Shown: positions 8,801 to 19,567, counted from the stretch's first letter. The stretch: DNA of 64,000 bases from Reichenbachiella faecimaris (GCF_900176375.1 NZ_FWYF01000001.1:930001-994000), one strand, 5' to 3'. Numbers and translations: made by a program. The notes: generated by a model not told the origin, from the letters alone.

Positions 8801-11800
8801 TCTGCACCATCTACTTGCCCTTGAAGGATCACATCACCGTTATCATTACAATAGGCATCTGTAAAAGAGCTGGTTCCAAAGTCTACAATATCTACATCTG
8901 GAATTCTATTGATGATCACATCCACTGGCAACGAATTACTTTCACAAAGTGCATCAGTAAGCTGAGTTACATATATTCTGGTTGTTGCATCCACATCTAT
9001 GTCTACATCCGTTCGGTTTTGTATAGTGGTGAATGAAACTGTAGATGTAGTAGACTCAAAGAAGGGTGTCAATGATAAACCGTCTGGGTTGGACGAATAC
9101 CATTTATATTCTGTGTCACCGTCTGCACTGGTCGCCACATTATCTAAATCAAAGTTTTCCGCACTTATATCTTGCTCTTGGCAATACTCATAAGTATCAG
9201 GTCCAGTAGTACCATTGCTACTAAATGCGCCTGAGTTAAAGGGGGCATCAGGTTGGGGATAAACAGTGACCTCTACAGCTGTCCAATTAGCTGAAGGACA
9301 ACCTACGAATCCAGATTCGTCATTTGTTCCTATATAGTTCCTGACATGGTAGGTGTTTACCTCTTTGTTTCCTGTTATAGAGAAAGTAGAAGAGTATCCC
9401 AACTCTGCCCTTGTTGCTCTACTGTTGTCAGAGGTACTTGTAGAAATAATACTACCATCGTCTGCGTTTCCACCTCCATCATCATTGGCCCATTCATAGA
9501 CATAGCCAGTTAGGTTGGGTGTTTCTATCTCATCTAATGTAGCTCCACTACAGAATTTATAAGTATTGTCGTCTCCAATATCAGAGAAATTGGCAATTAC
9601 AGGCTGTGCAGGAATACTGTGCAAAATGAAAGTTACCTCTGTCGTATCACTATAGACGCCAGCAAATTCGGCCGTTCCACTTGCTGTATATGTGCTATCA
9701 TTTTGGACATGAACTATAAAAATTGTTGTATCTGTATCAGCTGTTCCTGCATATCCAAAATCGGATGCACTTACTGTATTTGTCGAAAATCTGGTGCTAT
9801 CATCTTGATCTTCATTCAGCAAGAAAAAGTAGGATCTAACATCGCTGATATCATTGGTCAAATCAATATCATCTAACGTCTGACCATTACAGTATTCAAA
9901 AATATACCTGTTGGTTCCTATCTCCGTCACGGAACCATTAAAGGGGCCTGTAAGATCAATATCTGCTGCATTGGGCTTTGAATAAACAACTGCATTCACT
10001 TCTCTTACATCAGATTCACAACCAATAAATTCTTCATCAGGATCAAGTCCTAAATTCGTCCAGTCTGTAAAATAAAATGTCTTAGATGTTCCTCCACTTG
10101 GCGTTGAAGTGCCATACAACTCTTCAGCTGTTATTGTTTCACCTCCTGATAGGTCAGCCACTTCTATTTTAACAGATTTTTCTGAATTTGAATACCAACT
10201 CACAGAATCATTTACAGAAGAGATCAAGTCTGCGACTGTAGTACCAGCACCATATTCTAATAGATAATAATCACCACCACCATCTAATCCACCTATACCT
10301 GTAAGTCCAGATAATGTTGGCCTGGCTGGTTGAGGAAAAACTTGGAAGTCTACTGTTGCTGTGTTGGCGCAACCCGCATCTGAAATACCCTCTGTAGTGT
10401 AGGAAATTCTGAAAAGTCCAGTCGCATTAGAGGCATCTCCATGAGGATCAGAGGGATCAAAAGAAGTCACGGTATTTACAAAAACAGTAGTAATATCATC
10501 TGCATCCCCAAATCCATCTTCATCTACATCTTGAATCAAAGTGTACCCTTGAGATATCACTTCCGTGCTTTCACCCAGATCTGAATTTATAGTCACATAA
10601 ATATCAAAAGGATCATCTGTAGCACAATTATATTCGTCAAATGTATCTGTATCGTCTTCGTCATTGTCAAGGGTAACCGTTGGAACAGCGTAAATAATCA
10701 CTTCCTGCGTAGCCACCTCAGTTAATGCGTCATTGGAAGTATCTCTCATTTCTAATGAAAAAATCAAAGTATCCTGATCGTCCACATGTGTGGCACTAGG
10801 ATCAAATATCCAACCCGTACTCAAATCAGTTGCAGCTACTCCCGTGTTGACAATAGCGGATTTGCTGAGAAGTCCAGCACTCACATCACTGATACCTTTG
10901 ACCCCATCTTTGAACTCATATATCTTCACGTCATAAAACACATGATTAGCAATGATTGGAGGTTCAATATCATAATCACCTGCATCATCATCGTTCACTT
11001 CAATATTTGTTTCGTCCTCACAAAAAGAAACTTCAGAATCGTTGAATACTAATTCGGCAGAAATTACTGAAATGGCCATTGAGTAGGTTACAGAAATATT
11101 ATCCACATTTTCACTTAGCGTATAATCAATTTCGTAATCCCCCACACCCACGTTACTTGGAATAAAGGTGACTTCTGCCAAATTGTTATCAGAATCGTCA
11201 TAACTTATATCTGACAGACCTACACCACCAAAGACACCATTGTGACTATCTGGTAAGGACAATTGAAAATCTACTCCATCAGTATCAGATTCTGACAAGG
11301 TAGTTGCGTCATTGGATCTTGAATCTGAGATGATGGCTATAGCATATAAAGTCCCTAAGCTCTCACATCCACTAGCATTAGCAATGGCAATCCAAAATTT
11401 GTTGATTCCAAGATTAGCAGCACTAATTCCGAAATCTGTTAATGATGGTGTGTAAGTGGTTGACCCCGTGTAGTGTCCGCCTACTTGCGTAGTTAAACCT
11501 TCATCACTGTAGATTCTCACTATATCTGAAGTGAGTTCAGCATAAATTGTCAAGGGTGTAACAGTCCCATAATTTCCTGTAATGTCTTCGTTAATAAATA
11601 AGGATACTTCATCATTGACAACATTGCCATTGGCTACATGGGTTGTAATTTCCTCAAGATATGGAATCCCAGGGTCTGTGGATGTAATGGTCATCTGATC
11701 ATAAGGTGCAATACTCGAAAGTGTAGCAAAGACTGGATCATCTGATTCTTGAGCTTGGTACAGTGATGATGTACCTCCTATTCTCTCCATAGTTACTGTT

Positions 11801-14800
11801 GAGTATGCGGTTGATCCCACACCATATATTTCCAGGCCACTGATCGTTAATTGATCAATCTCATCATCTGCCAAATCTTCCATACTGAAAGTAACCCGCA
11901 CCACTTCATTAGATATATAGTCTAAACTGGATGCATTGATATCTCCAATGGCATGGTTCACAGCGCCTACTGCCGTGTTAAACTCAAAACCTGTCGGCAA
12001 ACTTAGTCTCAAAGTGATATTTGAAGTAGAACCTGAGAAGTCAGTCGAGAGCACCTCATCTAGAATGATATCACCTAAAACAATAGCGTCTCCTTCCAAA
12101 CAAATACCAGCTTCTGTTGGAGCCGTAATTAATACTCCCCCAGTTTGGATGGCTGTGACTTCAGTCACTGTCAGTGATTGATTACCAAGCGATTCATCTT
12201 CTTGAACCAAATAAATGTCATAGACAGCATTGGGGTCTAACGTCTCTTCCACATTGTAGTCTATGGATGCTGAGGGCACTGTGATTTCTCCGTCAGCACT
12301 ATAGGTTCCTCCTGCCCCAGTAGAGTATGCACCATCTTGATTGGTCACGTCTGCAACAGTAGGTGTATTACTTTGTATTCCATCTGCATCTCTTTTTACA
12401 ATTAAATAGTGAACTTTTCCTGCCTCGTCCAAATTCACATTCAGGTCAATTACATTATCTACAGCTGTTGCAGTTGAAGCATTGAAAGAAGGTTCAGTAT
12501 TATCAATGGTATAAGTTTCTTCGATATTGATCGTTCCCAAATTGTTATCAGCCAAATCTAGTATATCAGCACTTCCATCAATGTCCAAGTCCAATAATCC
12601 ATCGCCAGCTACTCCAGCAACGCTTACATCAAAGACTGTATTGGCAGTTTGTGTAACGACAGTAATTGTTCCTGTAGTTGCTGCACCAGACACATCAAAA
12701 TCAGTCCCATCTGCACTTACATTTTCAACCTCTTCATTAAATGTGACTCTGAAGATGACAGGATCATCATTTGTTCTTTCATCTGTTGGAGTCAATCGAA
12801 TGATGCTGGTGATTTCCGGATCAGTTTTATCTACAGTTAAAGTGGTAGCATCATCAGCCCCTGCTGATTGACCAACAGCACGTACTAAAGTAGCAGCTGT
12901 ATTGCCAGCGTCGTCAGCAAAATCCAGTGTGTATTGTAAAGTACCATCTGTATCTGTACTGCTTACATCATAAGTGGCTGTCCAGGTCGTGGCATCTGCA
13001 TCAGACTGATCATCCCAAACGATGACATCATTAATTGCAGCATTTCCTGTTTTCACAGACATGGATGGCGTATCATTCACGTCATCATCAAATACTACAG
13101 CAATAGTCACTTCATCACCATCTTTGGCATAAGCCGTATTTGTAGTACCCACAGCATTCATGCTTAGAGAGGTAACTGTTGGTGCAAAATGGTCAAATAC
13201 GAAATCATTAGAAACTTCAGCAGCTGCAATGGTATTTCCAGCTAGATCATCTACACCATCAATGGATATTGACAGCGTACCATCTGCAGCACTGTTTACA
13301 TGAGCAATGTTGTTGATTATAAAACTATAATTCTGATCGTCTCCCATATTCACAAGTGAAACTGATCCTGTTACATTATCAGATGTTTGTGATGGGGTAG
13401 CATCCCCACCAATTTCTAAATCAGAGATATCAATCGTAATATTTATTTCATCAAAAGTGCCGTCATCTATTGGCTCATTGAAGTAGAGATCGAAACTTAC
13501 AGATGTATCTGAAGTTCCAGCATCTTTGTCCCCTAGTGCCGTATCCTGTCTGGTAATGGTCAAATTTGGAGCAGTAGCATCTACCTCTGTACTAAAATTC
13601 CAGTCATCATTCGTACTGAATCCAATAAAGTCATTGGGGCTTGCCGCCAAATCTACAATTGAACCTTCTTCTATTACAATCGAATAAGTGGCAGATCCGA
13701 TCAAAGGCTCTTCAGGGATAATAGTTAATGTCGGTGAAGAGAAAGTAACGACGGTGGCATCTGAAATATCAATTGCTGTTGCTACGTTCGGAAAGACATC
13801 AGTTCTAACTATATATATTTCATTTCCTCCCAGGTCTGCGGTATTTACCGTTTCGCTAAATGTCAATACTAATGGATCATTCAATCCATGATTTGTACCT
13901 TCATCACTAGGGCTCAAACTTGGATATGGAGCTGCAAAATCTACCTCGGACATATCTACATTCCCGGACAGCGCATTTCCCGCTAAGTCTACGAAGGTGC
14001 CTGCTGATTCTGAATATTGTAAATCTGTTGTTCCTAATGCAGTACCTTGTGTGTATCCTGAAATGATAAAGGTGATATAAACATCACCATCGGCCGCGTC
14101 CAAATCATTGTTTGCAGTAGCTGCATCTACAGCATTTGTACTCAACGTACCAGTCGATAAAGTAAAATCTGCATTGGTAGCCACCGACTCATCCATGGCT
14201 TCATTCATTTCAATCACTACTTCATCAATGACGCCATCATTGTTTGTATCAAAGAAGTATGACTCTACAAATGTTGGCGGAATTTTTTCTGTCAAATTAG
14301 CGACAATGTTCTCAGTAGAGGCCATCGCAACTTCTGAGGCGGTTGAGTAAATTTCTGCTCCATCATTTGGAGCAAATGTGATAGTCTCGGCTCCATCTGG
14401 TGTACCACTGACAGTAAAATTAAATCTCACAGTCGAATATCCTCCAGTTCCAAGTGCACCACCTCCTGTTTCTGTAAGGCTTACAGACCCAATGGTGGCT
14501 CCAGTCCCGTTGACATCATTATAGCTATACCATAATTCATGACTACTAGACAATCTCAATGGGTTCGTACCGCTTCCGGCATCTCGATCTACCGCTTCTG
14601 AAAAAGTAATGTCTATATAAGTGTTGCCTTGATCTACGTCTACACTAGAAAATGTAACTGGTGTCACAGCATTCAAAGTAATGTTGCCAGTCGTTTGGGA
14701 CGCACTCATCAAATTAGGCTCATCATCTGCTACATCTGATCCACTATTAGGTGTAATGGAAATAAACTCATTACCATCTGGTAAACCTGTGACATTCAAA

Positions 14801-16941
14801 ACAAACCGAATAATTGACTCTCCTCCTGATAGTGAAGCGTCTGAATTGTTGGTAATATCACTTAATGTAACATTGGTCGCTGTACCACCATTTTGAGTAA
14901 AGTTAATATCCCAATCAGATACGTCTGAAGCCGAAGCCCCAGTATGATCATAAATACCTTCTGAAAAAGTAATGTCTATATATGCGTTTCCAGAACTCAG
15001 AGAAGTGGAAACTATTGCTGGTGAGATCTCAATACTTATTACGTCTGGACCATCTGTGTCTTCTCCATCATTTGTGGATATCGAAATGGTGGGCGTTGCT
15101 GTGGCTGTATTTGGGGCAAATATTAATCCATCTAAAGCAGTATTGACATTGGCTAAAGTACCATCAAATTGCACGGTTGCATCATTTGTTCCATTTCCTG
15201 TGGTAAAATTCAAACCTATAGTAGAAGCCAAAGTCACATCTCCTCCGTCCGTGACAACAATCGTCACGTCTTGATTATCACCATCTCCATCTGCAATACT
15301 GATTAAGTTACCGTTGGCCGCATTGAAGGTTAGCATTGTATTGTACTCAGTAGATTCTGAAGTACTTCCCAAACTGATTACTGGAAGTGTATTAGTTGTT
15401 GTGTTGTCATTCAACCCTGTGGTTTCATAAGTCTCTGTGCCTGTGCAGTCATTATAAGAATAAACCTGTACGTAATAGGTCGTAGAGGCTGTCAGGCCTG
15501 TGACCGTAATTGCTGGGCTGGCTGAGGTTCCAAAGTAGACCACTTGTTCTCCGCCTCCATAGGCCAAGGTGGCTGTGGGCTCATCTCCATCACTTGGAGC
15601 TGTGAAACTATTTACTGTATTCATTTTAACCACATAACCTGTGGCACCTCCTGCTGGAGCTGTCCAACTGGACAGGTCTAATGTGGTGGCACTGCCTCCT
15701 CCAAATACAAATGAGGTGGCCTGCGCGCCTGGGGCACCTGGGCAGGTTGTCGTGTTGTCATTCAACCCTGTGGTTTCATAGGTCTCTGTGCCTGTGCAGT
15801 CATTATAAGAATATACCTGTACGTAATAGGTCGTAGAGGCTGTCAGGCCTGTGACCGTAATTGCTGGACTGGCTGAAGTCCCAAAGTAGACCACTTGCTC
15901 TCCTCCTCCATAGGCCAAGGTGGCTGTGGGCTCATCTCCATCACTTGGGGCTGTGAAACTGTTTACTGTATTCATTTTAACCACATAACCTGTGGCACCT
16001 CCTGCTGGAGCTGTCCAACTGGACAGGTCTAATGTGGTGGCACTGCCTCCTCCAAATACAAATGAGGTGGCCTGCGCGCCTGGGGCACCTGGGCAGGTTG
16101 TCGTGTTGTCGTTCAACCCTGTGGTTTCATAGGTCTCTGTGCCTGTGCAGTCATTATAAGAATATACCTGTACGTAATAGGTCGTAGAGGCTGTCAGGCC
16201 TGTGACCGTAATTGCTGGACTGGCTGAAGTTCCAAAGTAGACCACTTGTTCTCCTCCTCCATAGGCCAAGGCAGCTGTGGGCTCATCTCCATCACTTGGG
16301 GCTGTGAAGCTGTTTACTGTATTCATTTTAACCACATAACCTGTGGCACCTCCTGCTGGAGCTGTCCAACTGGACAGGTCTAATGTGGTAGCACTGCCTC
16401 CTCCAAATACAAATGAGGTGGCCTGTGCGCCTGGGGCACCTGGGCAGGTTGTCGTGTTGTCATTCAACCCTGTGGTTTCATAAGTCTCTATTGTAGATAC
16501 ATCATTATAAGCATATATCTGGATATAATAGGTAGTAGATGCGCTTAAGGATGTTACTGTGATTGAAGGATTATCCGCAGTGCCAAAATAAACCGCTTGC
16601 TCTCCGCCAGCAGCCCAAACTGTATTGGCTGTGGGTTCATCTCCATCACTTGGGGCTGTGAAACTGTTGGCATCATTAATTAAAACCAAGTATCCTGTGG
16701 CACCTCCTGCTGGAGCCGTCCAACTATCCAGAGTAATTGATGTTGAAGTACCTCCACCATATACAAGTGATGTAGCTGAGCCCGAAGGGGCTTGACCAAA
16801 TACGTTAGTGAAACAAATTAAAAGCAATAAAACAATATATAAATAATATCGTTTTGGGCTATTTTTTCTTTTAATCGCAGGGGTGATTGGCGATTGACCC
16901 ATAGTCAATCCCTCAATAGACGGTAGTAATTTTCTTAGCAT
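5839..16941 (-). CDS. Giant secreted multidomain adhesin-like protein with T9SS sorting domain
   Basis: 3700 residues. A hydrophobic signal segment lies at about 33-49 (ending FTNVFGQ); Met14 (16902) is an alternative start. Order: four fibronectin-III-like units of 117 residues (about 45-510; see the repeat entry); a cadherin-like segment (about 513-650); many Ig-like 'ITFSE' domains of the SbsA type (650-1500); a long array of domains with paired Cys and PKD-like or Ig-like character (about 1700-3000); a jelly-roll-like domain with FAFDDFEIL (about 3120-3345); an Omp28-like segment (about 3347-3600); and a Por/T9SS type A tail (from NFKMYPNPTDHEVFITF). It should be exported by Sec, then by T9SS, and held at or released from the surface. 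An adhesion or gliding-related role is inference. The gene is monocistronic on the minus strand. Confidence 0.9.
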   Translation of the reverse strand: MLRKLLPSIEGLTMGQSPITPAIKRKNSPKRYYLYIVLLLLICFTNVFGQAPSGSATSLVYGGGTSTSITLDSWTAPAGGATGYLVLINDANSFTAPSDGDEPTANTVWAAGGEQAVYFGTADNPSITVTSLSASTTYYIQIYAYNDVSTIETYETTGLNDNTTTCPGAPGAQATSFVFGGGSATTLDLSSWTAPAGGATGYVVKMNTVNSFTAPSDGDEPTAALAYGGGEQVVYFGTSASPAITVTGLTASTTYYVQVYSYNDCTGTETYETTGLNDNTTTCPGAPGAQATSFVFGGGSATTLDLSSWTAPAGGATGYVVKMNTVNSFTAPSDGDEPTATLAYGGGEQVVYFGTSASPAITVTGLTASTTYYVQVYSYNDCTGTETYETTGLNDNTTTCPGAPGAQATSFVFGGGSATTLDLSSWTAPAGGATGYVVKMNTVNSFTAPSDGDEPTATLAYGGGEQVVYFGTSASPAITVTGLTASTTYYVQVYSYNDCTGTETYETTGLNDNTTTNTLPVISLGSTSESTEYNTMLTFNAANGNLISIADGDGDNQDVTIVVTDGGDVTLASTIGLNFTTGNGTNDATVQFDGTLANVNTALDGLIFAPNTATATPTISISTNDGEDTDGPDVISIEISPAIVSTSLSSGNAYIDITFSEGIYDHTGASASDVSDWDINFTQNGGTATNVTLSDITNNSDASLSGGESIIRFVLNVTGLPDGNEFISITPNSGSDVADDEPNLMSASQTTGNITLNAVTPVTFSSVDVDQGNTYIDITFSEAVDRDAGSGTNPLRLSSSHELWYSYNDVNGTGATIGSVSLTETGGGALGTGGYSTVRFNFTVSGTPDGAETITFAPNDGAEIYSTASEVAMASTENIVANLTEKIPPTFVESYFFDTNNDGVIDEVVIEMNEAMDESVATNADFTLSTGTLSTNAVDAATANNDLDAADGDVYITFIISGYTQGTALGTTDLQYSESAGTFVDLAGNALSGNVDMSEVDFAAPYPSLSPSDEGTNHGLNDPLVLTFSETVNTADLGGNEIYIVRTDVFPNVATAIDISDATVVTFSSPTLTIIPEEPLIGSATYSIVIEEGSIVDLAASPNDFIGFSTNDDWNFSTEVDATAPNLTITRQDTALGDKDAGTSDTSVSFDLYFNEPIDDGTFDEINITIDISDLEIGGDATPSQTSDNVTGSVSLVNMGDDQNYSFIINNIAHVNSAADGTLSISIDGVDDLAGNTIAAAEVSNDFVFDHFAPTVTSLSMNAVGTTNTAYAKDGDEVTIAVVFDDDVNDTPSMSVKTGNAAINDVIVWDDQSDADATTWTATYDVSSTDTDGTLQYTLDFADDAGNTAATLVRAVGQSAGADDATTLTVDKTDPEITSIIRLTPTDERTNDDPVIFRVTFNEEVENVSADGTDFDVSGAATTGTITVVTQTANTVFDVSVAGVAGDGLLDLDIDGSADILDLADNNLGTINIEETYTIDNTEPSFNASTATAVDNVIDLNVNLDEAGKVHYLIVKRDADGIQSNTPTVADVTNQDGAYSTGAGGTYSADGEITVPSASIDYNVEETLDPNAVYDIYLVQEDESLGNQSLTVTEVTAIQTGGVLITAPTEAGICLEGDAIVLGDIILDEVLSTDFSGSTSNITLRLSLPTGFEFNTAVGAVNHAIGDINASSLDYISNEVVRVTFSMEDLADDEIDQLTISGLEIYGVGSTAYSTVTMERIGGTSSLYQAQESDDPVFATLSSIAPYDQMTITSTDPGIPYLEEITTHVANGNVVNDEVSLFINEDITGNYGTVTPLTIYAELTSDIVRIYSDEGLTTQVGGHYTGSTTYTPSLTDFGISAANLGINKFWIAIANASGCESLGTLYAIAIISDSRSNDATTLSESDTDGVDFQLSLPDSHNGVFGGVGLSDISYDDSDNNLAEVTFIPSNVGVGDYEIDYTLSENVDNISVTYSMAISVISAELVFNDSEVSFCEDETNIEVNDDDAGDYDIEPPIIANHVFYDVKIYEFKDGVKGISDVSAGLLSKSAIVNTGVAATDLSTGWIFDPSATHVDDQDTLIFSLEMRDTSNDALTEVATQEVIIYAVPTVTLDNDEDDTDTFDEYNCATDDPFDIYVTINSDLGESTEVISQGYTLIQDVDEDGFGDADDITTVFVNTVTSFDPSDPHGDASNATGLFRISYTTEGISDAGCANTATVDFQVFPQPARPTLSGLTGIGGLDGGGDYYLLEYGAGTTVADLISSVNDSVSWYSNSEKSVKIEVADLSGGETITAEELYGTSTPSGGTSKTFYFTDWTNLGLDPDEEFIGCESDVREVNAVVYSKPNAADIDLTGPFNGSVTEIGTNRYIFEYCNGQTLDDIDLTNDISDVRSYFFLLNEDQDDSTRFSTNTVSASDFGYAGTADTDTTIFIVHVQNDSTYTASGTAEFAGVYSDTTEVTFILHSIPAQPVIANFSDIGDDNTYKFCSGATLDEIETPNLTGYVYEWANDDGGGNADDGSIISTSTSDNSRATRAELGYSSTFSITGNKEVNTYHVRNYIGTNDESGFVGCPSANWTAVEVTVYPQPDAPFNSGAFSSNGTTGPDTYEYCQEQDISAENFDLDNVATSADGDTEYKWYSSNPDGLSLTPFFESTTSTVSFTTIQNRTDVDIDVDATTRIYVTQLTDALCESNSLPVDVIINRIPDVDIVDFGTSSFTDAYCNDNGDVILQGQVDGADYTGSDDSWSIDTGGLTEVSNLGEFHSNAAATAAGEVTTQGSATDHNVTYSFTISATSCSNAVTKTITVNPLPVVEFNSSNSDLDDTAYDGTLRICEDEEAIELTADVDGNGSGSFFVNGSTLTTNTNLEATFSVADFGEDIVAGQVSGDFVVSFEYSDENGCEYQVEKTIKIDDVPEISFDIIGGCESPAVVFESELVDPANSPYNLSDLSFSWAFFDSSGGDEGTDSGQDVAKTFVVPEGQDEEVFEAYVIATTTSAVTTIVGGCSTADDALTRQEVPVLISPTVAFVWDTVTVNEQTSFYVNEVLLGSDKIDSIALVFYHGADTLWYDVPQASEIAAGETSEAEILEDDEFAPFYYTYSSAGKYEVSVQMITENECNTTLIREVNIVPSIVVTSDNSYYQGFSNGTFDMDADGWYSETLLEDDVVLVSEDTDAALRASSWNWVELNPGDDTEKPSESDDWVWSTTAVDGTHYYQDEDSWLYSPSFDLSALTKPMMKFSAIYDFEDAKDGVVVQYSIDRGQRWQVLGGYSDGESTGIEWYNSENVGSDPGQQQSAANDDADQSVGWSGSENSVAWISARHSLDEIGYDDEGNSDADRLSHVRFRFAMASTSDTDKSANYGFAFDDFEILERSKGVVIEQFVSVSEDDIDGEINVPTATLQTSIDDILTTSNTSDDAIIVAYHTDLGFEDPFNVTNPAGPSARSIYYHVDDVTSILNGDTGGTSSSAKSGDLTWDQRDLELNALKDPGFEIIVTADPTATQFDIKASVEFVATENFEAGEQFRTYFVVLENSVAESIIVEGEELFNQFDHVVRKVLPDGSGEYVALESVLIAGESLPVGSDNLMHIDWELSNIDEDANLSAVIIIQNNTTKEIYQALSLDQTSAVISGKNSSSITDVAEGLQEPLNFKMYPNPTDHEVFITFGSSLSEDVSWMLYDQSGRSFESGKVMAGQKQLHLSTNQFPAGIYFLSMGSDRQKFQNKKLLIKH
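15411..16463 (-). repeat. Three near-identical 351-bp tandem repeats (FN3 units)
   Basis: The sequence TCAACCCTGTGGTTTCATA recurs at 15411, 15762, 16113 and 16464, exactly 351 bp apart each time (117 codons). The three full units differ at only a few bases. The fourth unit (16464 to about 16815) is clearly divergent. Each encodes a fibronectin-III-like module beginning near APGAQATSFVFGGGSA and ending TYETTGLNDNTTT. Near identity at the DNA level points to recent duplication or gene conversion. Confidence 0.95.
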
Positions 16942-17255
16942 AAGTAGCGTATTGAAATTCCAAAAACTAGTTCTTAAATTGCGTGTAAGCAGTTTTTTTT
17001 CAACACCTTCTCAAGTCTAACTGCTGCAAGTCGTTCTAAAAAAAATAATATTGCAACGCTACAAAATTATATTCTTCGACTATATAACCCTAACTATTAT
17101 CAAATATTATATTAGAACAGTACAAAACGCGCTTCACTTAGTAGAACGAAAAAGTATACAGCTACCCTACTTAATCTCAAGCAATTGCTGAGTATATAGC
17201 TTTATAGTCTATTAGGCGTTTTTTTTTATGAAATCACTACTGGATAAGCTTTGAA
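16942..17255. other. Intergenic, 314 bp, AT-rich
   Basis: No gene is seen. It is the 5' region of the giant secreted-protein gene, downstream of the chemoreceptor. Read on the minus strand it has a TAATTTTG element (17062-17069) that fits the Bacteroidota -7 consensus TAnnTTTG, but no -33 TTTG lies at a suitable distance, so a promoter here is only possible. A run of nine T (plus strand, about 17219-17227) is not preceded by a stem. Confidence 0.4.
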
Positions 17256-19484
17256 CTACGCCGTTTGTCTCAGTCCTTTTTTATGGTCTGCTTCGAGTTG
17301 TTCGAGCAGTTTTCTTTCTGAGGTGCGTAGCAGTTCTATTTCTTTTTCCATCTCTAACTTGGATAAAGTCTCTTCAGTCACGTCGCGTGAGATACCAAAA
17401 ATACCAACCACTTGATTGTCCAAATCATAAAGTGGCAATTTGGTACTTGACTTGTAACTCACATCACCATTCTTGAGTACTTTTTTCTCCACCTCATTCA
17501 GTATGGGTTCACAAGTCTTCATGATTCTTTTTTCGATTTCGAACTGTTCTCTGGCATTTTCACCAAAGAAATCAAAGTCATTTTTGCCCACTAATTCCAA
17601 CGGACTATCTAGTCCAAAACGCTTGGCATGTGACATACTGTTTCTGATGAAATTACATTCTCTATCCTTGAAATAAATCAAATCTGGCATGTGATTCAGT
17701 AAGGCATCAAGCAGATATTTTTCCTTTTCATAGGCTTCCTTCATTTTGAAAATGGCTGTATTTTCAACACTGCTGTCAGATACTTTCACCATACTCAGTC
17801 CTTCTTTCAGCGAGTCGGCCACATGCGCCAAGCCTTCAACTTTTTCGTGATAGGTTTCCATACCTGAAGACAATTCTGAAGCTGATGCCGCTACCTCATC
17901 TGTTCCTGCTGCTGTCTGCTCGGCGATCACCACTATAGATTCTGTGATCCCCACAACCTCGTTAATCGCACTGATCTGCTTTTGGCTAGCAGATAGAATT
18001 TCTTCTGAATGCATTAAGGTCTTATTTGAAGAATCATTAATTTGATTAAAGGCTTCTGCGGCTTCCACGGATCTTTTCTCGCCATTTTTCACACTTTCGA
18101 CCATAGCTCCTATGGTTTTGGCTGCTTTGGCTGTATCGGACTGCACATCTGTGACCAGTACCTCAATGGTCTTGGCAGAAGACTTGGCGTCCTCTGCTAA
18201 CTTTCTAATTTCATCGGCTACCACGGCAAACCCTCTTCCTGCATCACCAGCCTGAGCTGCTTCAATGGCAGCATTGAGTGCCAACAGGTTGGTCTGTGCC
18301 GCAATCTCTGTAATTACTTTTAAGGCAATGGAAATCTCTCCTGACTGGTCTGTCAAAACCCGCATGGTATCGCTAGTAGCTTCACTGAAACCACCAATTT
18401 CTTTCATTCCACTTACCACTTGATTGATTCTTTCCAATCCCTTTTCACTGCTTGCCACTCCTTCTTTGGCGGCTGAATTGATCTCTCCTGATTTCTTTCC
18501 CATTTCATCTGCTGAAGCCAGAATACCTTCTATCAAATTTGAGGCTTCTTCAATTTTTTGGAGTTGAGCCTGGGCTCCATTACTCATCTGTCCAATGGCT
18601 GAGGCGATCTCTACTGTATTGGTATTCATCTCTTGGCTGGACACCTTCATCTCCTCGGCAGACTCGTCTATGATATTTGTATTCAATTGAATTTGCGCCA
18701 TAAGCCCATCCAAATTTTCCAGAGCCAAGTTTAAATTTTCGGCCATTCTATAAATATCACCTTTTTCCTGTGCGGAATACCTGGGAGACAAATCTCCATT
18801 AGCCAAAGCGCGAATAATTACATTGATTCTTCCCAGTGGGCTGGAGAAAGAATTTACCATTTCATTGATGCCAGTGCTAAGTTCTTCCCAGGCTCCATTT
18901 TTATTTTCAGTAACCATCTGAGCATTGAGGTCTCCCTCCCTGGCAGCCTGACTCACTACAGTTTGCGTTTCGGCGATGAAGTCTTGCAGTGTGCTTCTGA
19001 GTTGCAAAATGGATAGGCTCAAAGCATCTGTTTCAGCTGACTCATCAAATGTAGTATTCAAATTACCTGCAGCCATATCCTTGGCCAGTTGAAGTGTCAT
19101 TCGCCGATTATTGAACAACCCATTGAGTTCCTTTTCTATAAAGTCGAATTCGTCCTTTTCATTGTAGCTTTTCTTTTCGACCAAGTGATCGCTATTATCC
19201 GCCCAGTTGACAATGATCCTTTTCAGTCGAATGATGGGTTCGGTAAAAAATGAATACAGCATGACAATCTGTAGACCTAGTCCAGCAGCCATAAATATCA
19301 TCCAATAAAAAGGCTGCGTGCTGACACCAAACAGATAAGCACTTAATCCAATAGAGAGTGCGAAAGCTGTGCACCCCATCATTATTTTATTCAGTACTGA
19401 AATAAAATTCACTTGAGCCAGCATATAAATACCAGCAAATAGCCCAATTTGGCAGGCCATTAAAATCATCTCGAAACTTTCCAT
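17256..19484 (-). CDS. Methyl-accepting chemotaxis protein with C-terminal PAS domain
   Basis: 742 residues. Three hydrophobic segments at about 5-25, 30-52 and 58-80 leave almost no periplasmic sensor. A HAMP-like coiled region follows (about 85-270), then the MCP signalling domain, whose hairpin tip reads [18 protein letters not shown] and [20 protein letters not shown] (about 385-430). A PAS domain sits at about 595-715 ([13 protein letters not shown] to [14 protein letters not shown]), then a short coiled tail. It would relay signals to CheA/CheW; the signal is probably cytoplasmic or membrane-borne and sensed by the PAS. No other che genes are nearby. It lies between the giant T9SS protein and the alginate locus on the same strand. 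Confidence 0.92.
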   Translation of the reverse strand: MESFEMILMACQIGLFAGIYMLAQVNFISVLNKIMMGCTAFALSIGLSAYLFGVSTQPFYWMIFMAAGLGLQIVMLYSFFTEPIIRLKRIIVNWADNSDHLVEKKSYNEKDEFDFIEKELNGLFNNRRMTLQLAKDMAAGNLNTTFDESAETDALSLSILQLRSTLQDFIAETQTVVSQAAREGDLNAQMVTENKNGAWEELSTGINEMVNSFSSPLGRINVIIRALANGDLSPRYSAQEKGDIYRMAENLNLALENLDGLMAQIQLNTNIIDESAEEMKVSSQEMNTNTVEIASAIGQMSNGAQAQLQKIEEASNLIEGILASADEMGKKSGEINSAAKEGVASSEKGLERINQVVSGMKEIGGFSEATSDTMRVLTDQSGEISIALKVITEIAAQTNLLALNAAIEAAQAGDAGRGFAVVADEIRKLAEDAKSSAKTIEVLVTDVQSDTAKAAKTIGAMVESVKNGEKRSVEAAEAFNQINDSSNKTLMHSEEILSASQKQISAINEVVGITESIVVIAEQTAAGTDEVAASASELSSGMETYHEKVEGLAHVADSLKEGLSMVKVSDSSVENTAIFKMKEAYEKEKYLLDALLNHMPDLIYFKDRECNFIRNSMSHAKRFGLDSPLELVGKNDFDFFGENAREQFEIEKRIMKTCEPILNEVEKKVLKNGDVSYKSSTKLPLYDLDNQVVGIFGISRDVTEETLSKLEMEKEIELLRTSERKLLEQLEADHKKGLRQTA

Positions 19485-19567
19485 CTTCTGCTATTGTTTA
19501 AATGTACAATTAATCAATAGGTTAGATTATACTCAGGCTGGTAATAGGCTGGCTAAACCAGCTAGAA

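Noticed and set aside
15411-16815. Repeat array considered as CRISPR
   Set aside because: The unit is 351 bp, coding and in frame with FN3 modules; there are no short repeats with unique spacers.
5839-16941. Many plus-strand and other-frame open frames inside the giant gene (for example 7801-8118, 12527-12871, 14972-15274)
   Set aside because: They are antisense or out-of-frame shadows of one continuous 3700-codon gene whose domains and sorting tail are clear; none has a recognisable family.
17219-17227. T-run as terminator near the chemoreceptor stop
   Set aside because: It is T-rich on the plus strand while both flanking genes are on the minus strand, and no stem precedes it.
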